Assembly (NCBI GenBank): GCA_002070395.1
Contig: MWDE01000007.1
Location: 1-64,000 of the forward strand
From: Synergistetes bacterium ADurb.Bin155
Lineage (GTDB): Bacteria; Synergistota; Synergistia; Synergistales; Thermovirgaceae
Length of the DNA: 64,000 bases
Direction: 5' to 3'
Of this stretch, positions 15,396 to 23,611 are shown piece after piece (the first letter of the stretch is position 1; each line of letters starts with the position of its first letter). The notes beneath the pieces were generated by a model, which made no database searches, was not told where the DNA came from, and saw only the letters and a program-made list of their open reading frames with translations. Made by a program: the position numbers and the translations under genes.

Positions 15396-16997
15396 ATGTA
15401 TGATCTGCTGGTGAAAAATGCAAAGTTGTACGACGGTTGCGGCGGCCCCTGGTTCAAGGGAGGCCTCGCCGTCAAGGACGGCAGGATCGCCTCGATCGGG
15501 AAAATGAAGAACGCCGAGGCCCGCACTGTCATCGATGCCGAGGGAAAGGCCCTTTCGCCGGGCTTCATCGATGCCCACACCCATCTCGATTTCGTCTGCG
15601 CTTCGGTCAACGACACGGCGAGCAAGGTCACCCAGGGGGTTACCACCGAGATCGCGGGCAACTGCGGGCTCTCGCTCATTCCGGTGAGGCCCGAGACCAT
15701 CGAGGAGCTCAAGCGGTACCTGGCCCCCTTCATCCCCCAGGACGTGAACCTTTCCTGGAAGTGGAGGTCCCTGGGGGACTGGTTCGACTGCGTCGATGAA
15801 AGGGGCAACTCGACCAACGTGGCCTCCCTGGTCGGACACGGGACCCTCCGGATCTACGCCATGGGTTTCGCCGACAGGAAGCCCAGCGGGCAAGAGATGG
15901 CCGAGATGAAGAGGGCCCTGGCCCAGACCATGGAAGAGGGCGCCCTGGGGCTTTCGACGGGGTTGATCTACCCGCCCGGGTGTTACTCAGATACGGATGA
16001 ACTCAGTGAACTTTGCGAGGTCGTAGCGGAACACGGCGGCCTTTACGTGACCCACATGCGCAACGAGGGCCCTGAACTGCTGCAGTCCGTCGAGGAGGCC
16101 CTGGAGATCGGGAGGAGAAGCGGCTGCCCGGTGCATATTTCCCATCACAAGTCGTCGGGTAGGCAGAATTACGGGCTGGTGTCACGATCGCTGCAGATGA
16201 TGGAGGACGCCCGGGCGGAGGGGATTGACGTCACTTGCGATGTCTACCCCTACACGGCGGGGTCCACCCTCATAAGCAGCCTGCTCCCCAAGTGGGTCCA
16301 CGAGGGCGGCGTCGGGCGCATGCTTGAGAGGCTGAAGGACCCCGCGTCCAGGCGGAGGATCGCCGACGAACTGGACCGGGTCATCCCGGGCTGGGAAAAC
16401 CTGGCGAAGGGTTGCGGCTGGGAGAACATCCTCATCTGTTCCTGCGAGAAGGAACCATCCTACGAAGGGAAGACCGTCACGGAGATCGCCGACGGGAGAG
16501 GAACCTCACCGGAGGAGGCACTCTTCGACGTGATCCTGGAGACCGAGGGTAAGGCCACCATCGCGCTCTTCATGATGGATGAGAAGGATTGCTCGACGGT
16601 CCTCGCCCACCCGCTCTCCATGGTGGGCTCCGACGGGTTCGCCAGTTCTTTCAGCGGGGTCCTTTCCAAGGGCAAGCCCCACCCCCGTTCCTTTGGAACC
16701 TTCCCCCGCGTCCTGGGCAAGTACGTCAGGGAAGAGGGTCTCATGTCCCTGGAAAGAGCCATCTGGAAAATGACGGGCTTCGCGGCCCAGCGGTTCGGCC
16801 TTAAGGACCGGGGTTTCCTGAGGGAAGGGATGGCCGCCGACCTGGTCGTTTTCGATCCCCTCGAGATCATCGACAACGCGACCTACAAAGAGCCCCGTCA
16901 ACAGGCCGAGGGTATCGATTACGTGGTCCTGGGCGGCGAGGTCGTCGTGGATCACAAGGTGTATAACGGGAAAACCCTTGGGAGATCCCTGAGGTGA
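15396..16997 (+). CDS. D-aminoacylase (N-acyl-D-amino-acid deacylase)
   Basis: Amidohydrolase-superfamily enzyme of 533 aa releasing D-amino acids from N-acyl-D-amino acids. Metal and catalytic residues are visible: DAHTHLDF (HxH), the Cys ligand in GNCGLS, His in THMRNEG and HISHHKSSG, and Asp in VGSDGF. C-terminal beta domain ends GMAADLVVFDP. RBS AAGGAGG. Third gene of the Ile/Leu-leader operon, after the SSS symporter. Together they suggest import of an acylated D-amino acid, deacylation and entry to fermentation. Whether it prefers hydrophobic D-amino acids, as the leader codons would suggest, cannot be judged from sequence. Confidence 0.88.
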   Translation: MYDLLVKNAKLYDGCGGPWFKGGLAVKDGRIASIGKMKNAEARTVIDAEGKALSPGFIDAHTHLDFVCASVNDTASKVTQGVTTEIAGNCGLSLIPVRPETIEELKRYLAPFIPQDVNLSWKWRSLGDWFDCVDERGNSTNVASLVGHGTLRIYAMGFADRKPSGQEMAEMKRALAQTMEEGALGLSTGLIYPPGCYSDTDELSELCEVVAEHGGLYVTHMRNEGPELLQSVEEALEIGRRSGCPVHISHHKSSGRQNYGLVSRSLQMMEDARAEGIDVTCDVYPYTAGSTLISSLLPKWVHEGGVGRMLERLKDPASRRRIADELDRVIPGWENLAKGCGWENILICSCEKEPSYEGKTVTEIADGRGTSPEEALFDVILETEGKATIALFMMDEKDCSTVLAHPLSMVGSDGFASSFSGVLSKGKPHPRSFGTFPRVLGKYVREEGLMSLERAIWKMTGFAAQRFGLKDRGFLREGMAADLVVFDPLEIIDNATYKEPRQQAEGIDYVVLGGEVVVDHKVYNGKTLGRSLR

Positions 16998-17056
16998 CCC
17001 GGTACCGCTTTTTCCGCCGACTTCCCTTGCCCGTCGCATGAGTTGGATTAGAGCTA

Positions 17057-17083
17057 TTGACAAGGGAACGCCGCTGGTATAGA
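17057..17083 (+). promoter_or_regulatory. Promoter of leader/permease operon 3
   Basis: TTGACA (17057-17062), 15 bases, CTGG-TATAGA (-10 at 17078-17083). Same layout as modules 1 and 2. Confidence 0.65.
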
Positions 17084-17137
17084 GTGCGCTGAAGGCAACA
17101 CATTTCATAATGCATATTTTCTAAAGGAGGGAACCCG

Positions 17138-17224
17138 GTGGGTGTAGAGAACGGCTCCTTCGGCCGACTTGTAAACATTATTATTCTCCTTTCCGCCTTG
17201 GGGTTCCCCTCCTGGCGCGGTTGA
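17138..17224 (+). CDS. Leader peptide 3, Ile/Leu-rich (28 codons)
   Basis: 28 codons from a GTG 7 bases after AAAGGAGGG. Codons 11-18 read L-V-N-I-I-I-L-L, followed by LGFPSWRG and TGA at positions 21-29. It differs from leader 2 only at codons 1, 2, 7, 12, 13 and 19, and only two of these changes are silent or conservative starts, while the Ile/Leu run and tail are kept. Predicted to sense charged tRNA-Ile/Leu. Confidence 0.82.
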   Translation: MGVENGSFGRLVNIIILLSALGFPSWRG

Positions 17225-17288
17225 GCCGTACTCTTCCGCAACGAACCGGGATAAAGGGACCCCTTCAAAAGGGGTCCCTTTCTTTTTT
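17200..17288 (+). promoter_or_regulatory. Attenuator 3: antiterminator segment and intrinsic terminator
   Basis: Perfect 11-bp stem AAAGGGACCCC/GGGGTCCCTTT (17253-17263, 17271-17281), 7-base loop, C then six T. Leader-encoded GGGGTTCCCC at 17200-17209 is the alternative partner of the 5' arm. The segment from the leader stop to the terminator is nearly identical to module 1. Confidence 0.78.
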
Positions 17289-17390
17289 CCAAAGGGGAGG
17301 TGACGCCGCGGGAAACGAAAAGAGTCGGGGAGTCGGAAAGCACCCGCCCCAAGAAACGGGAAAAGCAAGACACAGGAGGTGTCGAGTGTA

Positions 17391-18533
17391 ATGAGAGGTC
17401 AAGAAAGTGAACGTGGGTTTTTCAGTAAAATGATGGGTTCTTCCTTCTACAAGAAGTTCATCCTTCCCGGCCTTATTTCCCAGTCCGTCGTCATCGCCGG
17501 GGGTTACGGCACAGGTCGTGAACTCGTCGAGTACTTCGGGAATTTCGGCAGTCTCGGCGGGATCCTCGGCATGGCGCTGGTGACTACGACCCTGTGGGCC
17601 GTCGTCTACGCCGCCAGTTACGAATTCGCCAGGACCTTCAAGGTATACGACTACCGGGGTTTCTTCAAGGAACTCCTCGGGCCCGGCTGGATGCTCTATG
17701 AAGTGTGTTACCTCGTGCTCCTCCTTATTGTTCTCGGCGTCGTCGGGGCCGCCTCGGGGAGCATCTTCAAGCAAGCCTTCGGGCTGCCGCCACTGGTGGG
17801 GGCCGGTCTCTTCCTGGCGGGCGTCGTCACGCTGACCTTCTTCGGCAGCTACGTCATCGAGGTCGCCCTGTCGTGGTGGTCCTTCGTCCTCTACGCGGTC
17901 TTCCTGGTCTTCCTCTTTGTGGGGCTCTCCAAGGTAGGCGGCCAGATAAGCGCGAACCTGGTTTCCGGGGACATCCGGGAAGGCTGGGCCCTGGGAGGTT
18001 TCAAATATGCCTTTTATAACCTGGGCACCCTCCCGGCCGTACTTTTCGCACTAAATTACATCGAGACCAGGAGAGAGGCCATCATTTCGGGGATATTGAC
18101 AGCCATCCTCACCATCCTTCCGGGTTTCTTCCTCTACCTTGTCCTGATGGGCTTCTACCCCGGCATCCTCGAGGCGGAGCTGCCCGCCTACACCATCCTT
18201 TCACAGATCGCCCCCTGGCTCCTGCCGATCTTCCTGGTGGTCCTTTTCGGGACGATGATCGAGACGGCCGTCGGCTTCATTCACGCCGTCAACGAACGGG
18301 TCAACTCCTGGATGGTGGACCACAGGAACACGGAACTGACCAAGGCCAACCGCGGCCTTCTCGGGGGCGCCATGGGCCTTATCGGTCTCGGCGTGGCCTC
18401 CTTCGGCCTCATCGGCCTCATAGCCAAGGGTTACGGGACCATCAGCTGGGGCTTTTTCCTGCTCCACGGCGTGGCTCTCTTCACGATAGGTCTGTACAAG
18501 ATGAACAAAAAGGGCGGGAAGGCACCCGCCTGA
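17391..18533 (+). CDS. YkvI-type multi-span permease, copy 2 (predicted branched-chain substrate)
   Basis: 380-aa paralogue of the permease at 10359, about ten transmembrane segments, identical length. ATG at 17391 follows AGGAGGTG by 10-11 bases. Differences from copy 1 are mainly in loops and the last third; 125 bases near the 5' end are base-for-base identical. It is controlled by an Ile/Leu leader and followed after 28 bases by an isoleucine-2-epimerase-like gene, so a branched-chain amino acid (L or D) is the likely cargo. The pair of paralogues under two different leaders offers a natural test of leader/cargo agreement. Confidence 0.8.
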   Translation: MRGQESERGFFSKMMGSSFYKKFILPGLISQSVVIAGGYGTGRELVEYFGNFGSLGGILGMALVTTTLWAVVYAASYEFARTFKVYDYRGFFKELLGPGWMLYEVCYLVLLLIVLGVVGAASGSIFKQAFGLPPLVGAGLFLAGVVTLTFFGSYVIEVALSWWSFVLYAVFLVFLFVGLSKVGGQISANLVSGDIREGWALGGFKYAFYNLGTLPAVLFALNYIETRREAIISGILTAILTILPGFFLYLVLMGFYPGILEAELPAYTILSQIAPWLLPIFLVVLFGTMIETAVGFIHAVNERVNSWMVDHRNTELTKANRGLLGGAMGLIGLGVASFGLIGLIAKGYGTISWGFFLLHGVALFTIGLYKMNKKGGKAPA

Positions 18534-18561
18534 TCCAGCGGCGAGGGGAGGATGCCCGCAG

Positions 18562-19953
18562 ATGGATTGGAGATCTCTGGCCGGGTTGACCGGCAAGAAC
18601 ATCGAAAAAAGCTGCGCCGTCATTGAGGGTGAAGAGAAAGTGATACCCGGGGCCGTGTCGATTAAGTACTTCCCCATGGCCATCGAGAAGGCCCAGGGCT
18701 CCCTCGTCTGGGACGCCGACGGGAACAGGTATATCGACTTCCTGACCAGTGCCGCCGCCTACAACGCGGGCCACTGCCACCCGGCGGTGGTCGAGGCCGT
18801 CAAGGAGCAAGTGGAACGTCTCCAGAATTACACGATGGTCTATTTCTACAACGACCGGCCGGTCAGGCTGGCCGAACTCCTGATCACTACGACCCCAGGG
18901 GACGCACCCAAAAAGGCCGTTTTCGGCTTCTCCGGGTCCGACGGCGTCGACGCCGCCATCAGGGCCGGACGCTCTTTCACGGGACGGAGAAAGATCCTCA
19001 GCTTCAAGGGATCCTACCACGGCATGACCACGGCCGCTCTTTCGGTGACGGGAATCGTCAGCGACGAGACCAAAAAGGACGTCTGCCTTGACCCCCACGT
19101 GATCTTCGCCGAGTATCCCGATCCCTACCGCAATTCCTGGGGGATCGACGGCTACGCCGACCCCGCCGCCCTTTCGGGCAAGGCCATGGAGTCCATCGCG
19201 GCACTCCTGGAAAGGCATCGCGGCGATGTGGCGGCCGTCCTGATCGAACCCGCCCAGGGTGACGGGGGGATGATCTTCCCCCCGGGGGAATTCATGACCC
19301 GGCTCAGGGGGGTCACGGAAAGGGAAGGGATCGTGCTCATCGATGAAGAGGTCCAGACCGGAATGGGCCGCAGCGGACGATGGTGGGCCATCGAACACTT
19401 CGGCGTGGTCCCCGACCTCATCGTCACCGCCAAGTCGCTGGGCGGCGGGCTCCCCATTTCGGCCGTCGTGGGCAGAGCCGAGATCCTCGACGCTGTCCCC
19501 GCGCCGCTGTTCGCCTACACCCACGCAGGCCACGCCGTCAGTTGCGCTTCGGCGGAGGCCATGATCAAGGTCGTGCGTGACGAAGGACTCGCCGCCGCGG
19601 CGGTGGAAAAGGGACAGGTCATCGCCGACTGGTTCAGGTCAAGGGCCGGGCGGTACCCCTTCATCGGGGACATTCGGCAGAGAGGGCTGCTTATGGGTGT
19701 CGAGGTGGTATCGGACAGGGAAAAGAGAACGCCCGACAAGGCCATGGCAATGAAGATATCCTGGGCCGCCTGGGAGAGGGGCCTCATAATGATCACCTTC
19801 GGGAAGGACGGCAACGTGCTGCGGCTGGCCCCGCCGCTCAACATACCCGACGAACTCCTCCAGGAAGCCCTGGGGATAATGGATGCCTCCCTCGAGGACG
19901 CGGCGTCAGGGAAAGTGCCCGCAGCCATCCTGCCGCTCCTCAAGGGCTGGTAG
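18562..19953 (+). CDS. Class III aminotransferase family, isoleucine 2-epimerase-like
   Basis: 463-aa PLP enzyme of the class III (omega/GABA aminotransferase) fold. Visible: SGSDGVDAAI (PLP phosphate site), SFKGSYHG, IEPAQGDGGM, DEEVQTGMGRSG and the PLP lysine in TAKSLGGGLPISAV. Several stretches, IGDIRQRGLLMGVE and the end SGKVPAAILPLLKGW, recall lactobacillar isoleucine 2-epimerase (a racemase of branched-chain amino acids) more than GABA aminotransferase, from memory of that sequence. Its place in an Ile/Leu-controlled operon with a permease agrees. GABA or other omega-transamination remains possible. RBS GGGGAGG 10 bases before the ATG. Confidence 0.72.
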   Translation: MDWRSLAGLTGKNIEKSCAVIEGEEKVIPGAVSIKYFPMAIEKAQGSLVWDADGNRYIDFLTSAAAYNAGHCHPAVVEAVKEQVERLQNYTMVYFYNDRPVRLAELLITTTPGDAPKKAVFGFSGSDGVDAAIRAGRSFTGRRKILSFKGSYHGMTTAALSVTGIVSDETKKDVCLDPHVIFAEYPDPYRNSWGIDGYADPAALSGKAMESIAALLERHRGDVAAVLIEPAQGDGGMIFPPGEFMTRLRGVTEREGIVLIDEEVQTGMGRSGRWWAIEHFGVVPDLIVTAKSLGGGLPISAVVGRAEILDAVPAPLFAYTHAGHAVSCASAEAMIKVVRDEGLAAAAVEKGQVIADWFRSRAGRYPFIGDIRQRGLLMGVEVVSDREKRTPDKAMAMKISWAAWERGLIMITFGKDGNVLRLAPPLNIPDELLQEALGIMDASLEDAASGKVPAAILPLLKGW

Positions 19954-19980
19954 CAACAACCCAACTCCTTCTTCTCCATG

Positions 19981-20013
19981 GGAAGCGGCCCGGCGACCTG
20001 TCCGGGCCGTTTT
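19981..20013 (+). terminator. Terminator of permease/epimerase operon 3
   Basis: CGGCCCGG/CCGGGCCG stem (19986-19993, 20002-20009) followed by TTTT. Identical over 32 bases to the terminator at 11563. Confidence 0.75.
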
Positions 20014-20835
20014 CTATCTCTCCACCCCGCCGATGCCGGAGAGGAACTCTTTCAGCCCCTTCCGGTAGGCCTCGCCGGTCAGGATGAAGCCCCCGTTGTG
20101 GTCGCCCTTTATCTCGAGAAAGGCCTTGGGCCCGGTGACCGCTTCGTAAAGCTTCATCCCCTGGGAAAAGGGGATGATCTCGTCGTCCGGGCTGTGGACC
20201 ACCAGAACCGGGCATCGGATGCCGCCAAGGATGCTCTCCGTGGGGTACTCGCTTTTCAGGAGGCGGCGGACCGGGAAGAAGCGGGCGACTTTCTTCGCCA
20301 TATCAGCGAGAGAGGTAAAACTCGACTCCAGCACCAGGGCCCCCGGGAACTTCTCCAGCGAGACCCGCGCCGCGACGGCCCCCCCGAGGGACCTTCCGAA
20401 GACTACCACGCGATCGCGGGTGTAGCCCCTTTCCACTAAAAAATCAAAAGCCGCTCTTCCGTCCCGGTAGAGACCCTCCTCGAAGGGGCGGCCCTCGCTC
20501 TTGCCGTAACCCCGGTAGTCGAAGATGAGGACATCCAGCCCCAGGTTGTGGAATATCATGATCGATTCGAGCCTGTGGGAGATGTTACCCGCGTTGCCGT
20601 GGAAAAAAAGAAGGGCTCGTCCGGAGGGGTCCGCCGCGGGTATGAACCAGCCGTGCAGGTGCACCCCGTCGGAGGCCTCGAAGGAAATGTTTTCAAAACC
20701 GAGGCCGATCCGCGAGGGGGTGGCGGTGATCTCACCCCAGGGCTGGTAGATCATCTTGTCCTGCAGCAGGAATATCCCCCCGCAAAAGACCCCGTAAATA
20801 ATAACGATCCATAAGACGACCTTGGGCAGATTCAT
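20014..20835 (-). CDS. Membrane-anchored alpha/beta hydrolase (Bem46-like)
   Basis: 273 aa. An N-terminal helix (about residues 5-25) anchors the protein; the catalytic domain has the oxyanion stretch FFHGNAGNIS, the nucleophile elbow FGRSLGGAV (GxSxG), an Asp in HSPDDEIIPF and a late His in GDHNGGF. This is the BEM46/YqiA-type serine hydrolase family of unknown substrate. The start at 20835 shares ATGA with the stop of the upstream membrane-protein gene, so the two are translationally coupled. A longer in-frame extension upstream lacks family features and is ignored. Confidence 0.82.
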   Translation of the reverse strand: MNLPKVVLWIVIIYGVFCGGIFLLQDKMIYQPWGEITATPSRIGLGFENISFEASDGVHLHGWFIPAADPSGRALLFFHGNAGNISHRLESIMIFHNLGLDVLIFDYRGYGKSEGRPFEEGLYRDGRAAFDFLVERGYTRDRVVVFGRSLGGAVAARVSLEKFPGALVLESSFTSLADMAKKVARFFPVRRLLKSEYPTESILGGIRCPVLVVHSPDDEIIPFSQGMKLYEAVTGPKAFLEIKGDHNGGFILTGEAYRKGLKEFLSGIGGVER

Positions 20836-21452
20836 GGCAACGAGGCCAGGTCCCGGTAAACCATGGCGTGGGCCAGGAAGGTCACTGGCACGGTGATCAG
20901 CAGCCCGAGGCCGAGGGGTACGGCCCCAAGGATATTCAAACCGACGATGGAAAGCAGCAAAAGGAAAAGTTCCAGCCCAAGGCCCCGGGTCATCGCCCAA
21001 GCGGCCTTGAAGGCGTCGATGGGCCCCATCCCCCCGTCAATGATCAGGTAGGGCGTGAACTGGAACCGGATGGCTATGTAGACACCGGGTACCACAAGAA
21101 GGACTACCCCCACGCTGACGAGGGAGAAAAAAAGAAAGGTCCCGACAATGAAAGGGATGAACAGGGGCTTCATCCGCTTCAACCGCTCCATATCAAAGGC
21201 GCCCCTGTCCAGGAAGGAGAGGCTGACCACGATGATGACCATGGCGGCCAGGGACCTGAGGGCCCAGAGGGTGACCTCCAGCAAAAGCCTCGAAGGATCC
21301 GCCCCGCCCGGCGGTAACCCACCCAGAAGGGCCCCAAGGATCGCCAGGGGGATGCCCAGTATCATCAGCAGGACCATGAAGAAAAGGGTATTTCGCCTGA
21401 AGGTCCTCCAGCCAAAGGACAGGGAGTCCCTGATCCGAACTCTGCCGGTCAT
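20832..21452 (-). CDS. Multi-span membrane protein (DUF975/glycerophosphodiesterase-membrane-domain type)
   Basis: 206 aa with about six hydrophobic segments. N-terminal IRDSLSFGWRTFRRN followed by long helices and the segment VPGVYIAIRFQFTPYLIID, then AWAMTRG, resembles the DUF975 / YciC-like family of membrane proteins with no assigned reaction. ATG at 21452 is favoured by GGGGGAGG 5 bases upstream. It overlaps the next gene by four bases and follows buk by 44 bases, so it may be part of the butyrate kinase transcript. Confidence 0.6.
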   Translation of the reverse strand: MTGRVRIRDSLSFGWRTFRRNTLFFMVLLMILGIPLAILGALLGGLPPGGADPSRLLLEVTLWALRSLAAMVIIVVSLSFLDRGAFDMERLKRMKPLFIPFIVGTFLFFSLVSVGVVLLVVPGVYIAIRFQFTPYLIIDGGMGPIDAFKAAWAMTRGLGLELFLLLLSIVGLNILGAVPLGLGLLITVPVTFLAHAMVYRDLASLP

Positions 21453-21496
21453 GTCAACCTCCCCCGGGCGAAAGGACCGCCCCTTCAAAAATTTCT

Positions 21497-22579
21497 CTAG
21501 GCCCTCGCGTACACTCGGGCCTCCTCTTGTCCGCCCATCACCCTGAGAGCCCCTTCCGCCAGCGCTCTCATCTCGTCCTCACCGGGGAAAAGCAGGATGG
21601 GGGCGATGAAGGAGACCCTCCCCGAGACCGCCTTGACGAAGGCCTCGCTGAAGGCCAGCCCCCCGGTCAGGACCACCGCGTCCACCTCTCCCGAGAGGAC
21701 GGCGGCCCGGCAGCAGATCTCGCGGGCGACCTGGTAGGCCATCGCCTCGAAGACAAGCCGCGCCTTTCCATCGCCGCCGGCCATCCTTTTCTCGACCTCC
21801 CGGAGGTCGTTGGTGCTGAGATGAGCCACCAGCCCTCCCCCACCCACCATTTTCTTCATCAGGTCTTCGAGCTTTATGCCCGTGGAGAAAACAAACCTGA
21901 CCAGTTCCCCCGCCGGCAGGGAGCCCGCCCTCTCGGGGGCGAAGGGTCCCTCGCCGTCGAGGGCGTTGTTGACATCGATGACCCTCCCGCCGCGGTGAGC
22001 CCCCACGGATATGCCTCCCCCCATGTGGGCCACGATGAGGTCGGCTTCATCGTAGGGCTTGCCGAGTTCACTCGAGGCCCTCCGGGCGACGGCCTTCTGG
22101 TTCAGCGCGTGGAAGACGGACCGCCTCTCGATCTCGGGGATCCCCGATAGGCGGACCTCCTCGATGAGCTCATCCACTACGACAGGGTCGACAATGAAGG
22201 CGGGGCGGCCGCCGGCCTCGTCGGCTATCCTCTTCGCCAGGGGCCCCCCCAGGTTGCTCGCGTGGGAGCCGTAGCAGCAGCTCCTGAGGTCCTCGAGCAT
22301 CTCGTCGCCGACCTCGTAGGTCCCGCCGGGGATGGGGCGGAGAAGACCTCCCCTCCCCACCACGGCGTCGAGTTCCGCTGTCTTCGTACCCCTCTCCCCC
22401 AGCGCCCTGTGGATCTCATCCAGCCTGAACTGCTCCTGGGCGGGGATACTGGGGAACTCCCTGATCCGGCCCGCGTCGTACCTCTGGGTATCGGACCAGA
22501 CCTCCTCCGGACCCCTGAAGAGCGCCACCTTGGTGCTGGTGGAGCCAGGGTTGATGGCAAGGATGGCGGGGCGCTTCAT
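21497..22579 (-). CDS. buk: Butyrate (branched-chain fatty acid) kinase, copy 1
   Basis: ASKHA-fold acyl kinase, 360 aa, making ATP from butyryl- or branched acyl-phosphate. Motifs: AINPGSTSTKVAL phosphate-1 loop, VGRGGLLRPIPGGTYEV, HASNLGGPLA, VAHMGGGISVGAHRGGRVIDVNNA shortened at its core, and VLTGGLAFS. It follows ptb copy 1 by 18 bases. With isoleucine/leucine/valine degradation elsewhere in the window, isobutyryl-, isovaleryl- or 2-methylbutyryl-phosphate are plausible substrates. Confidence 0.92.
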   Translation of the reverse strand: MKRPAILAINPGSTSTKVALFRGPEEVWSDTQRYDAGRIREFPSIPAQEQFRLDEIHRALGERGTKTAELDAVVGRGGLLRPIPGGTYEVGDEMLEDLRSCCYGSHASNLGGPLAKRIADEAGGRPAFIVDPVVVDELIEEVRLSGIPEIERRSVFHALNQKAVARRASSELGKPYDEADLIVAHMGGGISVGAHRGGRVIDVNNALDGEGPFAPERAGSLPAGELVRFVFSTGIKLEDLMKKMVGGGGLVAHLSTNDLREVEKRMAGGDGKARLVFEAMAYQVAREICCRAAVLSGEVDAVVLTGGLAFSEAFVKAVSGRVSFIAPILLFPGEDEMRALAEGALRVMGGQEEARVYARA

Positions 22580-22597
22580 CCTCGGTCCCGGCAGGAA

Positions 22598-23518
22598 CTA
22601 CCTGTCCTGGTAAGCCGCCAGCACGACGGCCGAGGCTATCGAGAGAAGCTTCGTCTCCGGCGAATCGGACCTGCTGGTGAGCACCACGGGGGCCTTCGCC
22701 CCGAGGACCAGGCCGGCGGTCTTGTTATCGGCGAAATAGACGATAGCCTTGGCCAGCATGTTGCCCGCCTCGATATCGGGGACGTGGAGGATGTCAGCCT
22801 TGCCCGCCACCTCGGAGACTATCCCCTTGTGCTTGGCCGACTCCTCGCTTATGGCGTTGTCCAGCGCCAGGGGGCCGTCGATGACGCAACCCTTGATCTG
22901 CCCCCGGCGGTTCATCTGGGTCAGGGCCGCTGCGTCGATGGTGCAGGGCATATCCTGGTTGACCACCTCGACGGCGGCCAGGGCCGCCACCTTGGGCGTG
23001 TCGATGCCGAAGGCGTGGGCCAGGTTGACTGTGTTGTTTATCAGGTTGACCTTCGTCTGGAAATCCGGAGCTATATTGAAGGCCGGGTCGCAGATGAAGA
23101 AGACCCTGTCGTAACCCTTAACCTGGTGGAGGTAGACATGGGAGAGGGTCCCGCCGCTACGGAGCCCGACCTCCTTGTTCAGGACGCCCCTCAAAAAGTT
23201 GGCCGTGGAGATCATGCCCTTCATGAGGATATCGGCCTTGCCGGAGGAGACCAGCTTGACGGCCTCGATCCCTATCTCTCCCTGCCCGCCCTTTACGTCC
23301 ACCACCTGGTAGTTCGAAAGGTCTATGCCCATCGGGTCAGTAACTTTCTTCAACTTGTCGGCATCACCGACCAGGAAGGCGTCGGCCACTCCCTCCTTGC
23401 GGGCGTTTTCGACGGCCTCCATGACGTCGGGATCCTCGGCGAGGGCCACGGCTATTTTCTTGGGGCCCACTTCCTTGGCAAAGGCGAGCAGCTCGACCAG
23501 CGATGTGATCCTTTTCAT
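22598..23518 (-). CDS. ptb: Phosphate butyryltransferase, copy 1
   Basis: 306-aa phosphate acyltransferase converting acyl-CoA plus phosphate to acyl-phosphate. Characteristic stretches: ADILMKGMISTANFLRGVLNKE, GLRSGGTLSHVYL, AALAAVEVVNQDMPCTIDAA, DGPLALDNAIS and VPDIEAGNMLAKA. Strong RBS AAGGAGG before the ATG and its own promoter in the 93-base gap upstream, so ptb1-buk1 may be transcribed independently of the second pair. Confidence 0.93.
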   Translation of the reverse strand: MKRITSLVELLAFAKEVGPKKIAVALAEDPDVMEAVENARKEGVADAFLVGDADKLKKVTDPMGIDLSNYQVVDVKGGQGEIGIEAVKLVSSGKADILMKGMISTANFLRGVLNKEVGLRSGGTLSHVYLHQVKGYDRVFFICDPAFNIAPDFQTKVNLINNTVNLAHAFGIDTPKVAALAAVEVVNQDMPCTIDAAALTQMNRRGQIKGCVIDGPLALDNAISEESAKHKGIVSEVAGKADILHVPDIEAGNMLAKAIVYFADNKTAGLVLGAKAPVVLTSRSDSPETKLLSIASAVVLAAYQDR

Positions 23519-23553
23519 CGATGAAACCTCCTTGATTTATTATTTCTGATATA

Positions 23554-23582
23554 TATTTAACATTAAACGATCGATGGTTCAA
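23554..23582 (-). promoter_or_regulatory. Promoter of ptb1-buk1
   Basis: On the minus strand TTGAAC (23577-23582), 17-base spacer, TAAATA (23554-23559), in the only A/T-rich stretch of this region and 36 bases before the ptb1 start. Confidence 0.55.
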
Positions 23583-23611
23583 GGAACGGGGGAGAAAAGG
23601 TCCCCCCGGCC

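Noticed and set aside
10101-17288. Leaders upstream of the three transport operons as T-box riboswitches
   Set aside because: T-box leaders need the conserved AGGGTGGNACCGCG-type antiterminator bulge and a specifier loop. Neither is present, whereas each leader has an RBS-preceded peptide frame with sensor codons, which fits ribosome-mediated attenuation.
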